From the NCBI GenBank assembly GCA_023333565.1, contig JAJKFH010000668.1, forward strand, positions 434,001 to 498,000: a stretch of DNA of 64,000 nucleotides, in the 5' to 3' direction. Each line of letters begins with the position of its first letter. Within the stretch, counting starts at the first letter, position 1. Under the pieces are notes generated by a model that was given only the letters and a program-made list of their open reading frames with translations, had not been told where the DNA came from and searched no databases. Shown here one piece after another: positions 1-12,600 of this stretch. Made by a program: the position numbers and the translations under genes. This DNA comes from Puffinus mauretanicus (lineage: Eukaryota; Chordata; Aves; Procellariiformes; Procellariidae).

Positions 1-356
1 AACTTAGCCTAGACTAAAGCAGATGTCAGAACTAACTATTGGGTCTGTGCCAGCATGGTGCTCAGCACTTACAAAATACGCAGACTTGTGAAGAGGGCTT
101 TGGTGTGGAGAAGCCCAGAGTCTGAAGGGGTTAGCACACTGGTGCAGAGCTCTAGCAGGTAACTTCTGACTTTGTCAGAAGATTGGTACCATTTCGTGTA
201 CACCACAGTTCAATCTTAAGTTCCTAAGCATCAAATGTAAATGTATTTCTGACTTGTTTCCCATAACAGCACTCTTTGCTTTACCTATTATTGGTAGTTC
301 ACATGGTCTTAGTCTATGGAAGTGCTTGACTTTTTTCCTCTTAACTCTTTCTGCAG

Positions 357-489
357 GTACTTTTGTCAGCTTATAGACGGCTTAGAATACTTGCACAGCC
401 AAGGGATTGTCCACAAGGATATAAAACCGGGGAACCTCCTGCTAACAACCAATGGGACACTAAAAATATCTGATTTAGGCGTAGCAGAG
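357..489 (+). CDS. STK11: STK11 coding exon 4 (catalytic loop)
   Basis: The exon lies between an acceptor ending CTGCAG and a donor GTATGT. Its first base completes a Gly codon; the frame then reads [16 protein letters not shown], followed by the catalytic loop [12 protein letters not shown] and ISDLGVAE. It supplies the catalytic aspartate (HKD, human D176) and the metal-binding aspartate of the DLG motif, which replaces DFG in LKB1 (human D194). The length of 133 bp and the phase match human exon 4. Translation running past 489 into the intron is not coding. Confidence 0.97.
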
Positions 490-1766
<1,277 letters not shown>

Positions 1767-2959
1767 TGACTCTGAAAGAATGGGCAAAATCTATAGGTGC
1801 AACAAATGCTCAGCTTGCATAATGCCAGGGGATCGCTTCATTCCAAGTATCCTGTAAAGATATAGGATCGTGTTAGAAAGGGAGGCTATGCTTATGAACC
1901 TTATAAGACTTTGAAAGATCTTTAACACTGCTATTTTCCTGAGATACACTAAAACCTGCATGGGTTGCAGTCACTACTCTATCAAGAGGTGGTTCTTGCG
2001 TTGTTTCTTGTGCTCTGAGAAGCTTTTAAACCTGAAGACAAAGCTCACAAGACGTTAAATTTAAAATGGCACCATACCATTGATGCGGGTTTTGCAAGTG
2101 AGAAGACTCAGTTAACTAATTCCTTGCCCAAGCTTTCTATGATGTGAAATACTGAGTACTCAGGTTTTGCTGTCCTTCCTCATCAGCCTCTGCTCTGAAT
2201 TTATTTGCTTCAATCCCAGTTGTCTCCTTCTTCCCCCGAAATGTAGAGTTGCAAGGATATTGGAGCAAAGTGACTGGTGCCCACTTTCACAACAGGGCTG
2301 TGATAGAAATAGGAGTAGCACTTTCTGGGTAGAAGGAGAGGGTTGTGGTTTTTGTTTGGTTTTGTTTTGTTTTTTTTGTTCCTGTCACTTACTGCAATAG
2401 TTTGAACAGTCTCTACTTTTGAAAGCTGAATAGTCAGGGCGGTGCTGTGCATAGCAGCCAATTTGGTGATGCCCGTTTGGCAGCAGCGAGGATGTGATTC
2501 TAGCACGTGGGAGATCCTGACCAGAGTTCCTGCTGCCTCATTGAAAGGGAAGCAGGCAGGTGCCGTAGTGCTCCCCAGCCCTCAGCACGGGCTTGCACTC
2601 TCTTCTTTGTCTTCAGCTGTTTGTGAAAGATCAGACCTCAGATATGAAATGATGCTGTCTTGTTTCAAGCTTATTTTTCTGGTTCTTGTGCTACACGGGG
2701 TTAGGAGGTTAGTGTGGGTGAAGAGCTGTGGGGCACTGTGAGCAAACTGAGTCAGCTTCCCTTCCTCCCGTCAGGAGTGTCGTCAGGTCTGCTTGTAATA
2801 TGGGTGTTATCGCTGAACAGGGGGGTTGTGTCCTGCGCTGTGTCCTCTACGTGGTCACGGTGCTGTTGCAGTTTGTGGCTAGCGAAAAGGTCAACAATTT
2901 CAAAGCATTTTACGGCTGCACTTCATTCTACAAACGGCAGCAGTTGTGCATCTGCAGGA

Positions 2960-3235
2960 AAGGCGGCGCTGCCCGTGGGCTCCCGGCTCCGGCGTGGATG
3001 GCTGCGAGGAGCTGCAGCTCCAACCTGGACTCGCTTTCTTGCCCTGTAGGTTCACCTCTGCTGCGGGCCGCGGCCCGGTGCGGTGCTGGGGACGCGGGCG
3101 TCCTCGCTCGGTGCCGGCTGCGTGCCGGGCGGTGGCGGCAGGTGGTGCTGTGTGTCCAAGCTCTGCCTGCCGCTGCCTCCGGCGGGGCTCCCCTCGGCCC
3201 CCCGCCGCCGAGGAGGTGGCAGACCCCCTGCAATC
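2960..3235. promoter_or_regulatory. Isolated CpG-rich patch in STK11 intron 6
   Basis: About 280 bp of strongly GC-rich sequence with many CG dinucleotides sits abruptly inside AT-balanced intron. It could be a small orphan CpG island or internal promoter/enhancer, or simply a GC-rich insertion. No TATA box, known motif cluster or exon was recognised. Confidence 0.35.
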
Positions 3236-5262
3236 CCACTCATAAGAGACTATTTTAGCTTATCTGGCCCCATACCGATTATGAAATAAGCTATTTCTAT
3301 GTGTTTCAAAAAGCATTAACTAGCTTTAACAGCTTTCAGAAAGCATTACATAAGGCATTGCTTCAAACTGCGCTCAGCACAGCCGGTGTCTTGGCCGTTC
3401 TGCTGGGACTAGCGTGGCTACTGCTTATGGCCCAGCACTTCAGACTGATGCGTGTTTCATGTCGTATCCGCGTGCCCCGGGGAATGATGTCCTGATCTAC
3501 ATGTGGTGTTTGATTTGTGAATGCTGACTCAAAACACAGCCTTTTTTATTAGCTTGGGAATTGCCCAAATGGAGTAAATCCAGTGGTCCATCTAGACGGG
3601 CAGCCAGTCTTCTAAAGCAGCCAGCAGAAATCATTTGAGGTTTGTGATAAGCCTCTCAGCTGCACTTAGTGTTGTCCCCCAGGGAAAATGAGCGTGGCAG
3701 TTGTTTCTCTTTTCTTGTCCTAAGGATATTGATAGCTTCAAATCTTCTGCTTCATTAGCAGAATAACTCCCTTTTGAGTTCTCTTTCCATCCTCTGTATG
3801 AGATCTGGAGTCAGAATCTCCTACTTTTCCTTCTGCCTCATTTTAATCAGAAGAGCCTCGCACCTCATGCCATTTGTCCATGTCTTCCAGCCTGTTTGAG
3901 TTGCCTCCTTCATCCTAGCTGCTGTCTGTCTTCATCCCTTCTGTGTTTGGACACCGCAGAGATGCAAGTCGAGTGCGTTTGGTAGGCAGAGGAGCTTGCC
4001 TGGGAGGAGGTGTCTAGGTCTCTCTATAACTTGACCCTTTCTTCCAGGGTGGTGGGAAGTCCTAAGGATTCCTCCCTCCATCCCACCTGAGAACACTCTC
4101 CCACCCCTCATCTTGTCGTATGCATCTATTACACAGTAAAAGCTGGCAAAAACTCCTGATATTCTCCTTGTTTGGTTTAACGCACTTTACTTTTTCTAGT
4201 AGTTAGAGTACCCAGTGGGCCTGAGGTGACTGAATTATGGAGTGGGATTGCCCCAGCTCCCTCCACGCTGTGGAGGCCTCAGCATCTCCACAGCCCAGCA
4301 GATAGCAAGGCATCTGCTGGAGGCGAGGGCCGAGCCTTGCAGTGGTGATACTACGTAGCTATGGTGACAAAACCTGAACGCTTTATTTAGTTCATGCTTT
4401 TCCTCCAGAACATCTGCATTTCCTGGTAGGTGCCTGCTACTTCTGCAGCAGATTGAAACTGAATCAAAAGCCTGCAGATCAGATATTGTCAATGGCTGTC
4501 TGTTGCTTTTATATGAGCAGCACAGACACCCACAGCTCAGCTCTATCTCACTAGAGACTTTGTTTTGCCTTTGCATTGCTTTTAAAAGACTCTTAAAGCA
4601 CTCTGCAGTGCTGCAAGCATTTGTTCTGGTTTTATTGTAAGGAAGAATTCAGTATGCTGCAAAGTGCTTGTTTCCTCTCTGGCTATAAGTACTGTGTTGA
4701 CCATAGTACCGGTCTGGCTGTGAAGCAAACACTAGAATACACTTTTTAAGTTTTTTTCCTGTTCTTCTGATGACTATTTTTTTAGTGTGTGGTTTGGTTT
4801 TTTTTTTTACTCTTCTCCCCTCCTTGAGCGTGTTCTTATTTCTTTGTTCCTCTTTCCAGACAAAGCAGAATTTAGAGGACTTAAAGCTTCTGTGGTATTT
4901 GACTTGTAAAGAGACTTGCATGACAGTGTATTTCAACAGATTAGTTGGGATGCTGCTCTTCTTTTTGTCTCCCTAATCAGGGATGAAGCTTTATTTATAC
5001 CCTTCACTGATGGAAAAGAGAAGGGCTAGTGCTGTTCTGCCTTCTGTGTGTATAGTCAGTAAAGATGTATCAGAGTGGAAGCACTTATAAATAGCCTTAA
5101 GGTTCTTCGGTCACCATCTGCACATGACTTATCAACTTGTATGCAGTTTGCTTCTGGACAAGAAAAATGCACAAGGTCAGCTTTTCTTCCTCCTTTTCTA
5201 ATATACTTCTACTGAAAGAGAGAGCTCCGAGACTGCAGTCTCTGCGTTAAGCATCTGAATTG

Positions 5263-5345
5263 ATTTCCAGGCTCTGCTACAGACTTTGTGACAGGGGACA
5301 AATTGGTTAGTTCCTCAGTGTTTTGTTTTCTCACTTCTGTGTAAC
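5263..5345 (+). repeat. MIR-like ancient SINE relic (candidate)
   Basis: The order of short blocks (GGCTCTGCTAC, then TTTGTGACAGGGGACAA, TTCCTCAGTGTTTTG and TCACTTCTGTG) parallels the MIR/CORE-SINE consensus in forward orientation: gctctgccac, gtgtgaccttgggcaa, cctcagtttcctc. It is highly diverged. Amniote MIR1-type elements are a possible source. Confidence 0.4.
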
Positions 5346-7029
5346 TGCCATGATCTTTCATTACAGGGATAGTGAGAGGATGTGCGTTCTGATGACAGTG
5401 GGATGCTTTAATTCGGTAGTAGCAGGGAGTCCCCGGAGCCAACAGGCAGGCAGGCTGGTGTCTATAACCCATCCAGTGGCAAGTCTTCCGCATGTGTTTG
5501 ATCAAAGACTCAAGGTTTGCCTGCAGAGGGAGTTTTTGGTCAGAACGCCTGGCTATGCTTGTGGAGGATGGAGAGGGAAAAAGTCCTGTCTCACTTTACA
5601 AATTGGACTTATACTGCTTTTATATTGGTTGTTTTAAATGTTGACTCTGAAGTGAAATCTGGGTTGAGTTCATTAACTCTTGCTGCTAGATTTTTCCCCC
5701 CCCCCCCCTTGCTTCTCAAACAACATACCTAAGATTGTGCTGTCTGCTAAAAACTAGGTATTCTACCACACGATATAATGCTATGCTTGTTCAGGATTAT
5801 GGAAGTGTGTGGGCTGGAGTCTGTAAGGAGCTCAAGACAGGTTTGTGATCTCCAGTTTCCGGATTGCCACTTGACATAATTTGAAAGGGGTTTGAGACTG
5901 CCGGCGTGCTGTAATGGGCACGATATCCCATGTATGGGCACAGCGAATCCTTCTGAAATACCACGGGAGCAGAGGTTTGCGAGTTAGGCGTCCTCCTGAA
6001 GAATCGCCCTGTTGCAGTGTGTCTCATCTCTACTCGCAGATAAACTGCATGGAAATCTTTACCGTAAATGGTAGAGAGTATGTGTGGTTACTGTGGGCAG
6101 GCACTCTCAGATGACTTGACTGGTGAATAGTACATGATGTTTTGCCTTGGTGAAGTCTCTTTTCAGCACAGGACTTCAGCCACAATGCTGTCATGAGTCA
6201 GAGCTGAATGCACGAATGTACATTTTTGGTGATTGGACTTTCCATTTTCTTTCAAACATTGCCCAAAATACGGTCCTCTCTCATTAAAGTAAACATTCTT
6301 TTTGCTCAATTATCTTCTTTATGCCTTTTTAATTGCTTAAGAACAATACAGCTCTCTGCACCACAGCTATTTGTAACTGGTGCTGTTAGGCCTCTTTTTA
6401 TAATTTACCTTAGAACTTTATCCTCTGCTTGTACCGGTTTCATCTGGTAAATGCCTTAAATTTCTTTGTTAGGCCTGTCATTCCTTAAACAGTGTTTGAA
6501 TTGCTGCATGTTTATTTTTTTCCTTTGGTCAAACTGAGCGGCTTATGAGGGTGCTCCAACTCCTCTTCTGCAGCACCCTAGTGAAATTAATCCCAAAGTG
6601 AAAGCGCAAGAGCCTTGAGACAGTCCCACTGTACGTCAGATTTCTATGAAGAGTTTCCAGTTGTATCTGCTTGGATGTGCAGAAGTTTATCCTGAACTTG
6701 ATGATAACAAGCTGGATTCCAAAAACACCTTGAAATGTGGTCTTTAAAGAAATAAATTGGGGAGGGAGAGGTAGTGTCCTGACTTACCTGTTTCTGATTG
6801 CATTAATCAGATAACCTAGCCAGTACTTGCTTTGGTGTCCCCTAGACTTCATGCAAGATCTCTTTGCAGTCCTATTTCTTTAAAAAAAAAAAGCGAACAC
6901 ATTTGAGCAGCTTAGCTGTGAAGCTACTGTCTAATAATCTTATTAATAGGTCATTTAATTAGGTGTAGGATTTTTTTTCTGAACCACCTTCCCATCTTGT
7001 TTTCCAATTATTACTACACTTTTCTTGTA

Positions 7030-7250
7030 AGGTGAGGAGAAATTACGTCTGAGCGTGAGAAAACTCCTTTACTGCAAGGGTGGCTGAGCACTGGAACAGG
7101 TTGCACAGGGGGGTTGTAGAGTTTCCATCCTTAGAGACATTCAAAACCCAACTGGACACAGTCCTGGGCAAGCTGACCCTGCTTTGAGTGAGAGGGTTGC
7201 ACTGATGATCTCCAGAGGTCCCTTCCGACCTCAGCTGTGTGATTCCGTGA
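7030..7250 (+). mobile_element. CR1 LINE 3'-end fragment
   Basis: The sequence follows the 3' end of CR1 (chicken repeat 1): AACTCCTTTACTGCAAGGGT, GAGCACTGGAACAGG, CATTCAAAACCCAACTGGAC and ACCCTGCTTTGAG, then GATGATCTCCAGAGGTCCCT and TTCCGACC. It ends near GTGATTCCGTGA, close to the typical ATTCTATGA-like terminus. It is 5'-truncated to about 220 bp, as most CR1 copies are, carries no coding part and is inactive. Plus orientation, inside STK11 intron 6. Confidence 0.88.
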
Positions 7251-9320
7251 AGGCGCAGGGACTGCTATGGACACGTGCTGGAGTACAGAAGAAAGGAGGA
7301 ATGCACATTGCAAGGACCCTTCTTGTGGAGAAAGTCCCTGATAGAGGCTGTGTTCGGTGTTAAACTGATAATTTTTTTTTTTAACTGTAAGGGAGTTTAT
7401 TTCGTAGTACTCACTGAAAAAAGGGGGGCTTTCTCTGGCATCATTTCATTATCTATGGCTAAGGTGAGGAAACAACTTGGAATTAGCCCTGCGAAAGCAC
7501 CTAAATGTTGTATTACAAGCGTTGCAGCACTTTGCAGAACAGCAAGATTCAGGATCAAATCCCTTCTCTCCTGAAGATGGTTCCACCATATCTTCCCTTC
7601 TCTCACCCTTACTGTAAGAGCATCTCAAAATACACTTTCAGTGGTGTTCCTCAGTAGCAGACCTAGCAGGTGAGCTGTTCAGCTTCTGGCACTGTCGCTG
7701 GCATGAATCACCTCCTGCCACATACCGTTTTCATCTGTAGCTGCAGCCTGGACTGCTGGTTGCTTGTTTATAGGGCTTTAGACTATTCAGGGGAGAATAT
7801 ACCCAAGGTAAGGAACTACTCTCAAAGTTTAGAGCTCTTGAGCAGGGAGCTATTGCTTTAGCTCCAGTCGAGATCAGCCTTGTAACTCTAGTATAGCCAT
7901 ACGGTGGGTTTTATGGTCTCGGCAAGGCAAGTATAAATTCCCAGTATGGTCTGTCTAAAGAGCTCTGAAGAGTTGGGCTCTGAAGACTCTAGTGTCTTGA
8001 GTTCGTGAGGCCAGATGCTTGTGATGCACTTGACCTTCTCTAGCCTGGAGAGGTCTTCCCATGTTTCTTTAACCTACTTCATCGTGATGTAATGTGGATC
8101 AGTAGTGACCCCATCTGCCTTAAGCTATTGGTGCTGTCATCAGCACTGATAAACCTTTACAAATTGCCGTGGCAAACTGTATTTTGGTTTCTGGGGGGAA
8201 AATAACTTCAGTCCTTCCGCGCTATACTTTTTCTTTGCCCGTGTTCGTTACTGTTAGTAATGTGATACAAACTGAACTGACAAGGAAGATGTTGTGGATC
8301 AGCTTTTGTTATCACATGTGCTGTTGGTGATTTATCTCTTCCATTACCTTTGTTCAACAGTATTGCAGAAATTCATCTGCAAACCTCTTGCAACTTCTTA
8401 CTTGAACTACAATGTCTTTTTCCAGCCCTCCCTTCCTAAGTGTCCGTCCAAATGTATTTCCCATCCTTGTGTTTTCACTGTGTCCTTGTACTGGCTCTCC
8501 CCAGCACTCTGCACTGTTTGCTCCTTGTCCTGACTTTTTCAACTCCTGTTTGACAGTCTGTTCTGCTTCCTAGCCTTTCTTTTCTTCCGGTTGCTGGAGA
8601 TGGGGTCCTCCTGTTCTCTCATGTCTTTCCAAAACCTTACTCTTCATGCTACCTGTGCAAGGCTCAACAGTGCCAGTGCTTCAAGAGCAACAAGGGGGAT
8701 CATCCAGTAAAAGCAAAACTCCTTGTAATGTACAGCAGTGAGACTTTGTTAACATTGATTAGATGAATATATTCTTGGAACCTTGGAGAATATCTTGGAT
8801 GCTGCTGGATAAGACTTGTTAGGTCCCACTGGCTAGTTTCTGAAGAACATGGCAAAATTTGCTACTTCCCTTCTGTTGAGTTGTGAAGCTTTTTAAAGAC
8901 AGTAGAGCAGAGTGGGCATCTCATGAGTCTGTTTAAGGAATCCACCTCCCTCTGTCCTAGAGAGAATACAGATAAGCTACTTTTCCTCTCCCCCCCTCTT
9001 CTCACCCCCACCCCAGTTATCTTAGCAGGTGATGCCAGACATCAAACTCCTGGCTAGGGCAAAAGGAGGGACAGTAGGATTATTTTTTTTGTCGGTTCTC
9101 CCCAGCTGTACTTCCAGAATAGAATTTCACTAGACTACAGTTTCTGGAATGCTGAGCAACTGGATATATGCTATGCCTAAGGCTTTGGCTCTTCCATGGA
9201 GAAAGTTCATAGCATTATCTGTGAAATGCAAAGTCTTGATGTTCTTTGCCTGGAGACATGCTTGGATATATGATCCAGGGCTGTACTAGCCTCTGTCCCT
9301 GCAGTGTGAAGGAGGGAAGG

Positions 9321-9385
9321 ATCCTATCCACTTTGCAGGTGGGGAAACTGAGGAACAGACTTGATCAGGTAGTCAGCAATGAAGT
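9321..9385 (-). repeat. MIR-like ancient SINE relic (candidate)
   Basis: The stretch ATCCACTTTGCAGGTGGGG followed by AAACTGAGGAACAGACTTGA resembles the reverse complement of the MIR 3' half (cccattttacagatgaggaaactgaggcacag). Only a short diverged piece remains, about 200 bp upstream of STK11 exon 7. Confidence 0.45.
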
Positions 9386-9589
9386 CGTGATTTTGTGCTG
9401 AGCTTCCTGTGACCGATGCAGCAGCTTCTTCCTGGAGGTAAAGGCTCCCTAAGCTGCCAGGAGGACTGGACACAGCAGCCGCTGTCGGGGGCGGGAGGTG
9501 GGAGGGAGGGGTAGAGCTTTATGCTTCCTGTCTTCAACTTGGCTGAGAGCATCTGTGATCACACCTGGACTTTTTTTCCTTCTTTTCAG

Positions 9590-9647
9590 GGATGCTTGAA
9601 TACGACCCAGCCAAGAGATTTTCAATACAGCAGATAAGGCAGCACAA
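9590..9647 (+). CDS. STK11: STK11 coding exon 7
   Basis: A 58-bp exon between acceptor TCTTTTCAG and donor GTGAGT. The frame reads (G)MLEYDPAKRFSIQQIRQH, with the next codon split. This is the end of the kinase C-lobe (helix H-I region, PAKRFSI). The length is identical to human exon 7. Confidence 0.96.
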
Positions 9648-12600
9648 GTGAGTGTTCAGCTTCTTCCTATTAGTCATTCTCTTTCTGCTTCTTATGCTAA
9701 TGTACCTGTGCTATTGCTCTCAACTCATTTTTCCTTTTGACAGCAGACACATGGAAGTCACTAGATATCCTTCCTCCAGCTCTGCTGGAGCTCTGGCAAC
9801 CTCTACTTGGCTTTTTTCCCTCCTATTAGAGCATCCGGTTAAAGCATTTGAATTGCTAACCGGTAAATAATGAATATGTTGAAAATATGTTTCTAGCGTG
9901 ACTGGTTCTTGATAATTACGGGTTCTGGATAATTTTTTTCAGAGGTCAGCTAGTACTAATGGAGCAGAAGAGCAGGGGTTCCTTAAAGCTGGGTTATTGA
10001 ACTAGGACTGTGTAGTAATGTGTGTTAGTTTTGGTTTTCTGGACAGTCTGGTGACAGAAATATCCCTTGGTATTTGCTCCATATGGAATCAGTGTGTGGA
10101 GAAGCGTTCCAGGACAATAGGAAAATTTTTTTTCTTTCTCTTTAATGTCATACTCCTCCCTCCTCCATATCCTCTCCCTTTATCCTTGCCATTGTCTGAC
10201 GGGGGAAAGGCCCCGTTATCTCTGAGGGTTTTTTTTTTTAAAGGATCTGTTTGAACATGCTGCCTCTGAGCAGAGATTTCCTGGGCGGATAAAAGTACAA
10301 GAACAAAAAGCATCATAAGGATGCTTCATCGCGGAGGCTGCATTAGCTTATCTCCTATTTGAATAGGAAGTGCTTCTGAGGACATGCAGAGCTGCCTGCT
10401 GGACCGCAGCTGCTCGGCAGAGGTCCTGCCTACAAGCTTGCCCAGAAAGCTTTTGGGAACCTTGTAAAAACAAGGCTCTGATCCTGGAAGGTGATGGGCC
10501 TCCTTTGTGCTGCCTGCAGGCAGGAAGAGCACTATTTTCTTGTTGTGTCTCTGAAAAAAACCAGCAGCGGTAGCCGTGTGCTGTCAGATGATGATCCCTG
10601 GTAGATGTTATGGCATGGGAGGCATCTGCAGGAGCCACAGAACAAAACCTGACAGGCTTGAACTGCACTGGTGTTCTGCAGAGGAGCAACTGCGACCTAT
10701 CCCTGACGAAGATCAAAGAGGCTGGGGAGGCAGGTCTTGTGTAGCTGCCTGGTCAATTAATTAAACAGGCTGACTCTCTTAAATAGTAGCCAAGCACCCT
10801 GCATTGGTTGTTTCACTGGGTCTGGGAGATGATAGGAGCGGGCATTTGCTTTTCAAGTCTGCTGTTCCCCATGCACATGCCTCCCAATAATAGTGGGCCG
10901 TAAAAGAGACTGCTTGGGGCTGGCCTCTTAAATGCCACGTGGCATTTAAAGCACCATATAGAGCTGGTCTTTGAAACAATAGCTCCTGCTGTTACTGACT
11001 CTCCTCCCATCTACCACTGAGGACTAGAGCGCTTCAAGCTAGGCAGCAAAGCACTGTATGCTTTTGTACTTCGTAATGAAGTAGTTCTCCTGTTCATTAC
11101 AGCTAGTCGTAGGGTGGTGATCAGCTTGCCACGCAGTCAGACCGATGCTTTGTCAGTAAGCACTGTAAAGAAGCATTGCAGGAATTAAGTCTGTGGGGTA
11201 CGTTAGTAGGTGTTGAGAAAAGCACTGCAAGCACTTTCTTTCCTATCAATGTTGTGGGTCAAAGGCTGCAGTGAACTGCCCCTAAGCTCGGGACAGTGTA
11301 GTTGGTTCTCATCTGTCACTATCTGCTGGGTATTTGAGCTGGATACCCAACTCTATATTCTTGATTTTATACTTCTCCCATGTGGCAGTGAGTTTTTGCG
11401 TCAGCTTTGCCCAGCTGGAAGCAAAAAGGTTTCTCTAGAGACCCTGCCTGTAGCTAGAAAGCCGGAGAAACTAGAGCATGCTTCTGGCATGGAGGGCAGT
11501 CACAAATCTCCCATGCTGTATAGGCACAGCCTGCCCTCTAATTGGGCACAGCTGCTGGTGGTGAGGCTTTTCAGCTCATAGCACTGAGAGGGGCTGAAGA
11601 AAGACTCTACCTGCAAACACAGGAGCATTTCCAAGGCTTAGTCTCTTATTAGTTTTCTGTGAGCTTAGCCAGTGCTTCTTAACAGGCTTTTCTCCCCTAT
11701 TAGTAATTGCCTCCTTCCTCCTGCTGTGGCATCCTAATAATTACATCAAGCACAGCAGAGCTTGCAGCCTTGGGCTTTGGATGTCCATCTCCTTTTTGTG
11801 GAGTAGCATTGTGCTAAAGAATCCGATGTTTGGTTCTCTTGGCTTTTCTTTAAACAGAAGAGAAGCTTAGCCCTTATGCTTAACCTGACCCTGATTTTTT
11901 TTTTTTTTTTAATATTGAACAAAGCGATCGGAAGGACAGCAGGTAGCCATTCAGTTATTGTCAGAGGGTTTTTGGAAAGCATTTTAGTAAGAAAAGACTT
12001 GATTTCTAGAATCCTTAGATTTCTAGTGTGTGTGGGAGTAATAGTCATTAATGATTTTGGGTTTCTTTACACTCCTCCCACAAAAGCATGTGTTAAGGCA
12101 CAGGAACTAGACTATAGAAACATCAAGCGACTTACCCGGGCTGCCCTGCTGAGATGGATACAGGCTCAAACCAGAATTACCCAGTGCCTTTCCGTGCTGC
12201 TGGAAGTCGTCTTTTATGTCTTTGAGCTGATGTTACTGGTGACTTGCTCATATGGACAGTCGAGATTATCAAAGTGCACTGAAAATCAACAGGAATAAGC
12301 CCCCATGTCCTGGGCAGTGTTTTTTTCATTGGAGCCAAACGCTGCTAGACCAGGCTCGTGTCAGGACGATGGGAAGGGGCCGCGTTCCCCTATCGTGCAG
12401 GGAAGGGTGATCCCAAGGGAAGCGTCGCGGAGCAGGTGTCCTGCGGCCGTGGAGCTGGGCGCTCAGGATCCATCCAGAGCTGGATAAACAGCTCACATTT
12501 CACCTTCCATAAAGTGATGTTTCTTGCTGTTGCAGTGGGATCAAGGATAAAAGGCTTAATCAGTGGGTCAGGGGAGACACTGAGGAAGTATTGAGTATTG

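Noticed and set aside
1..356. STK11 exon 3 searched for upstream of exon 4
   Set aside because: No sequence encoding the expected EKRFPVCQAHG segment is present; exons 1-3 must lie before the window.
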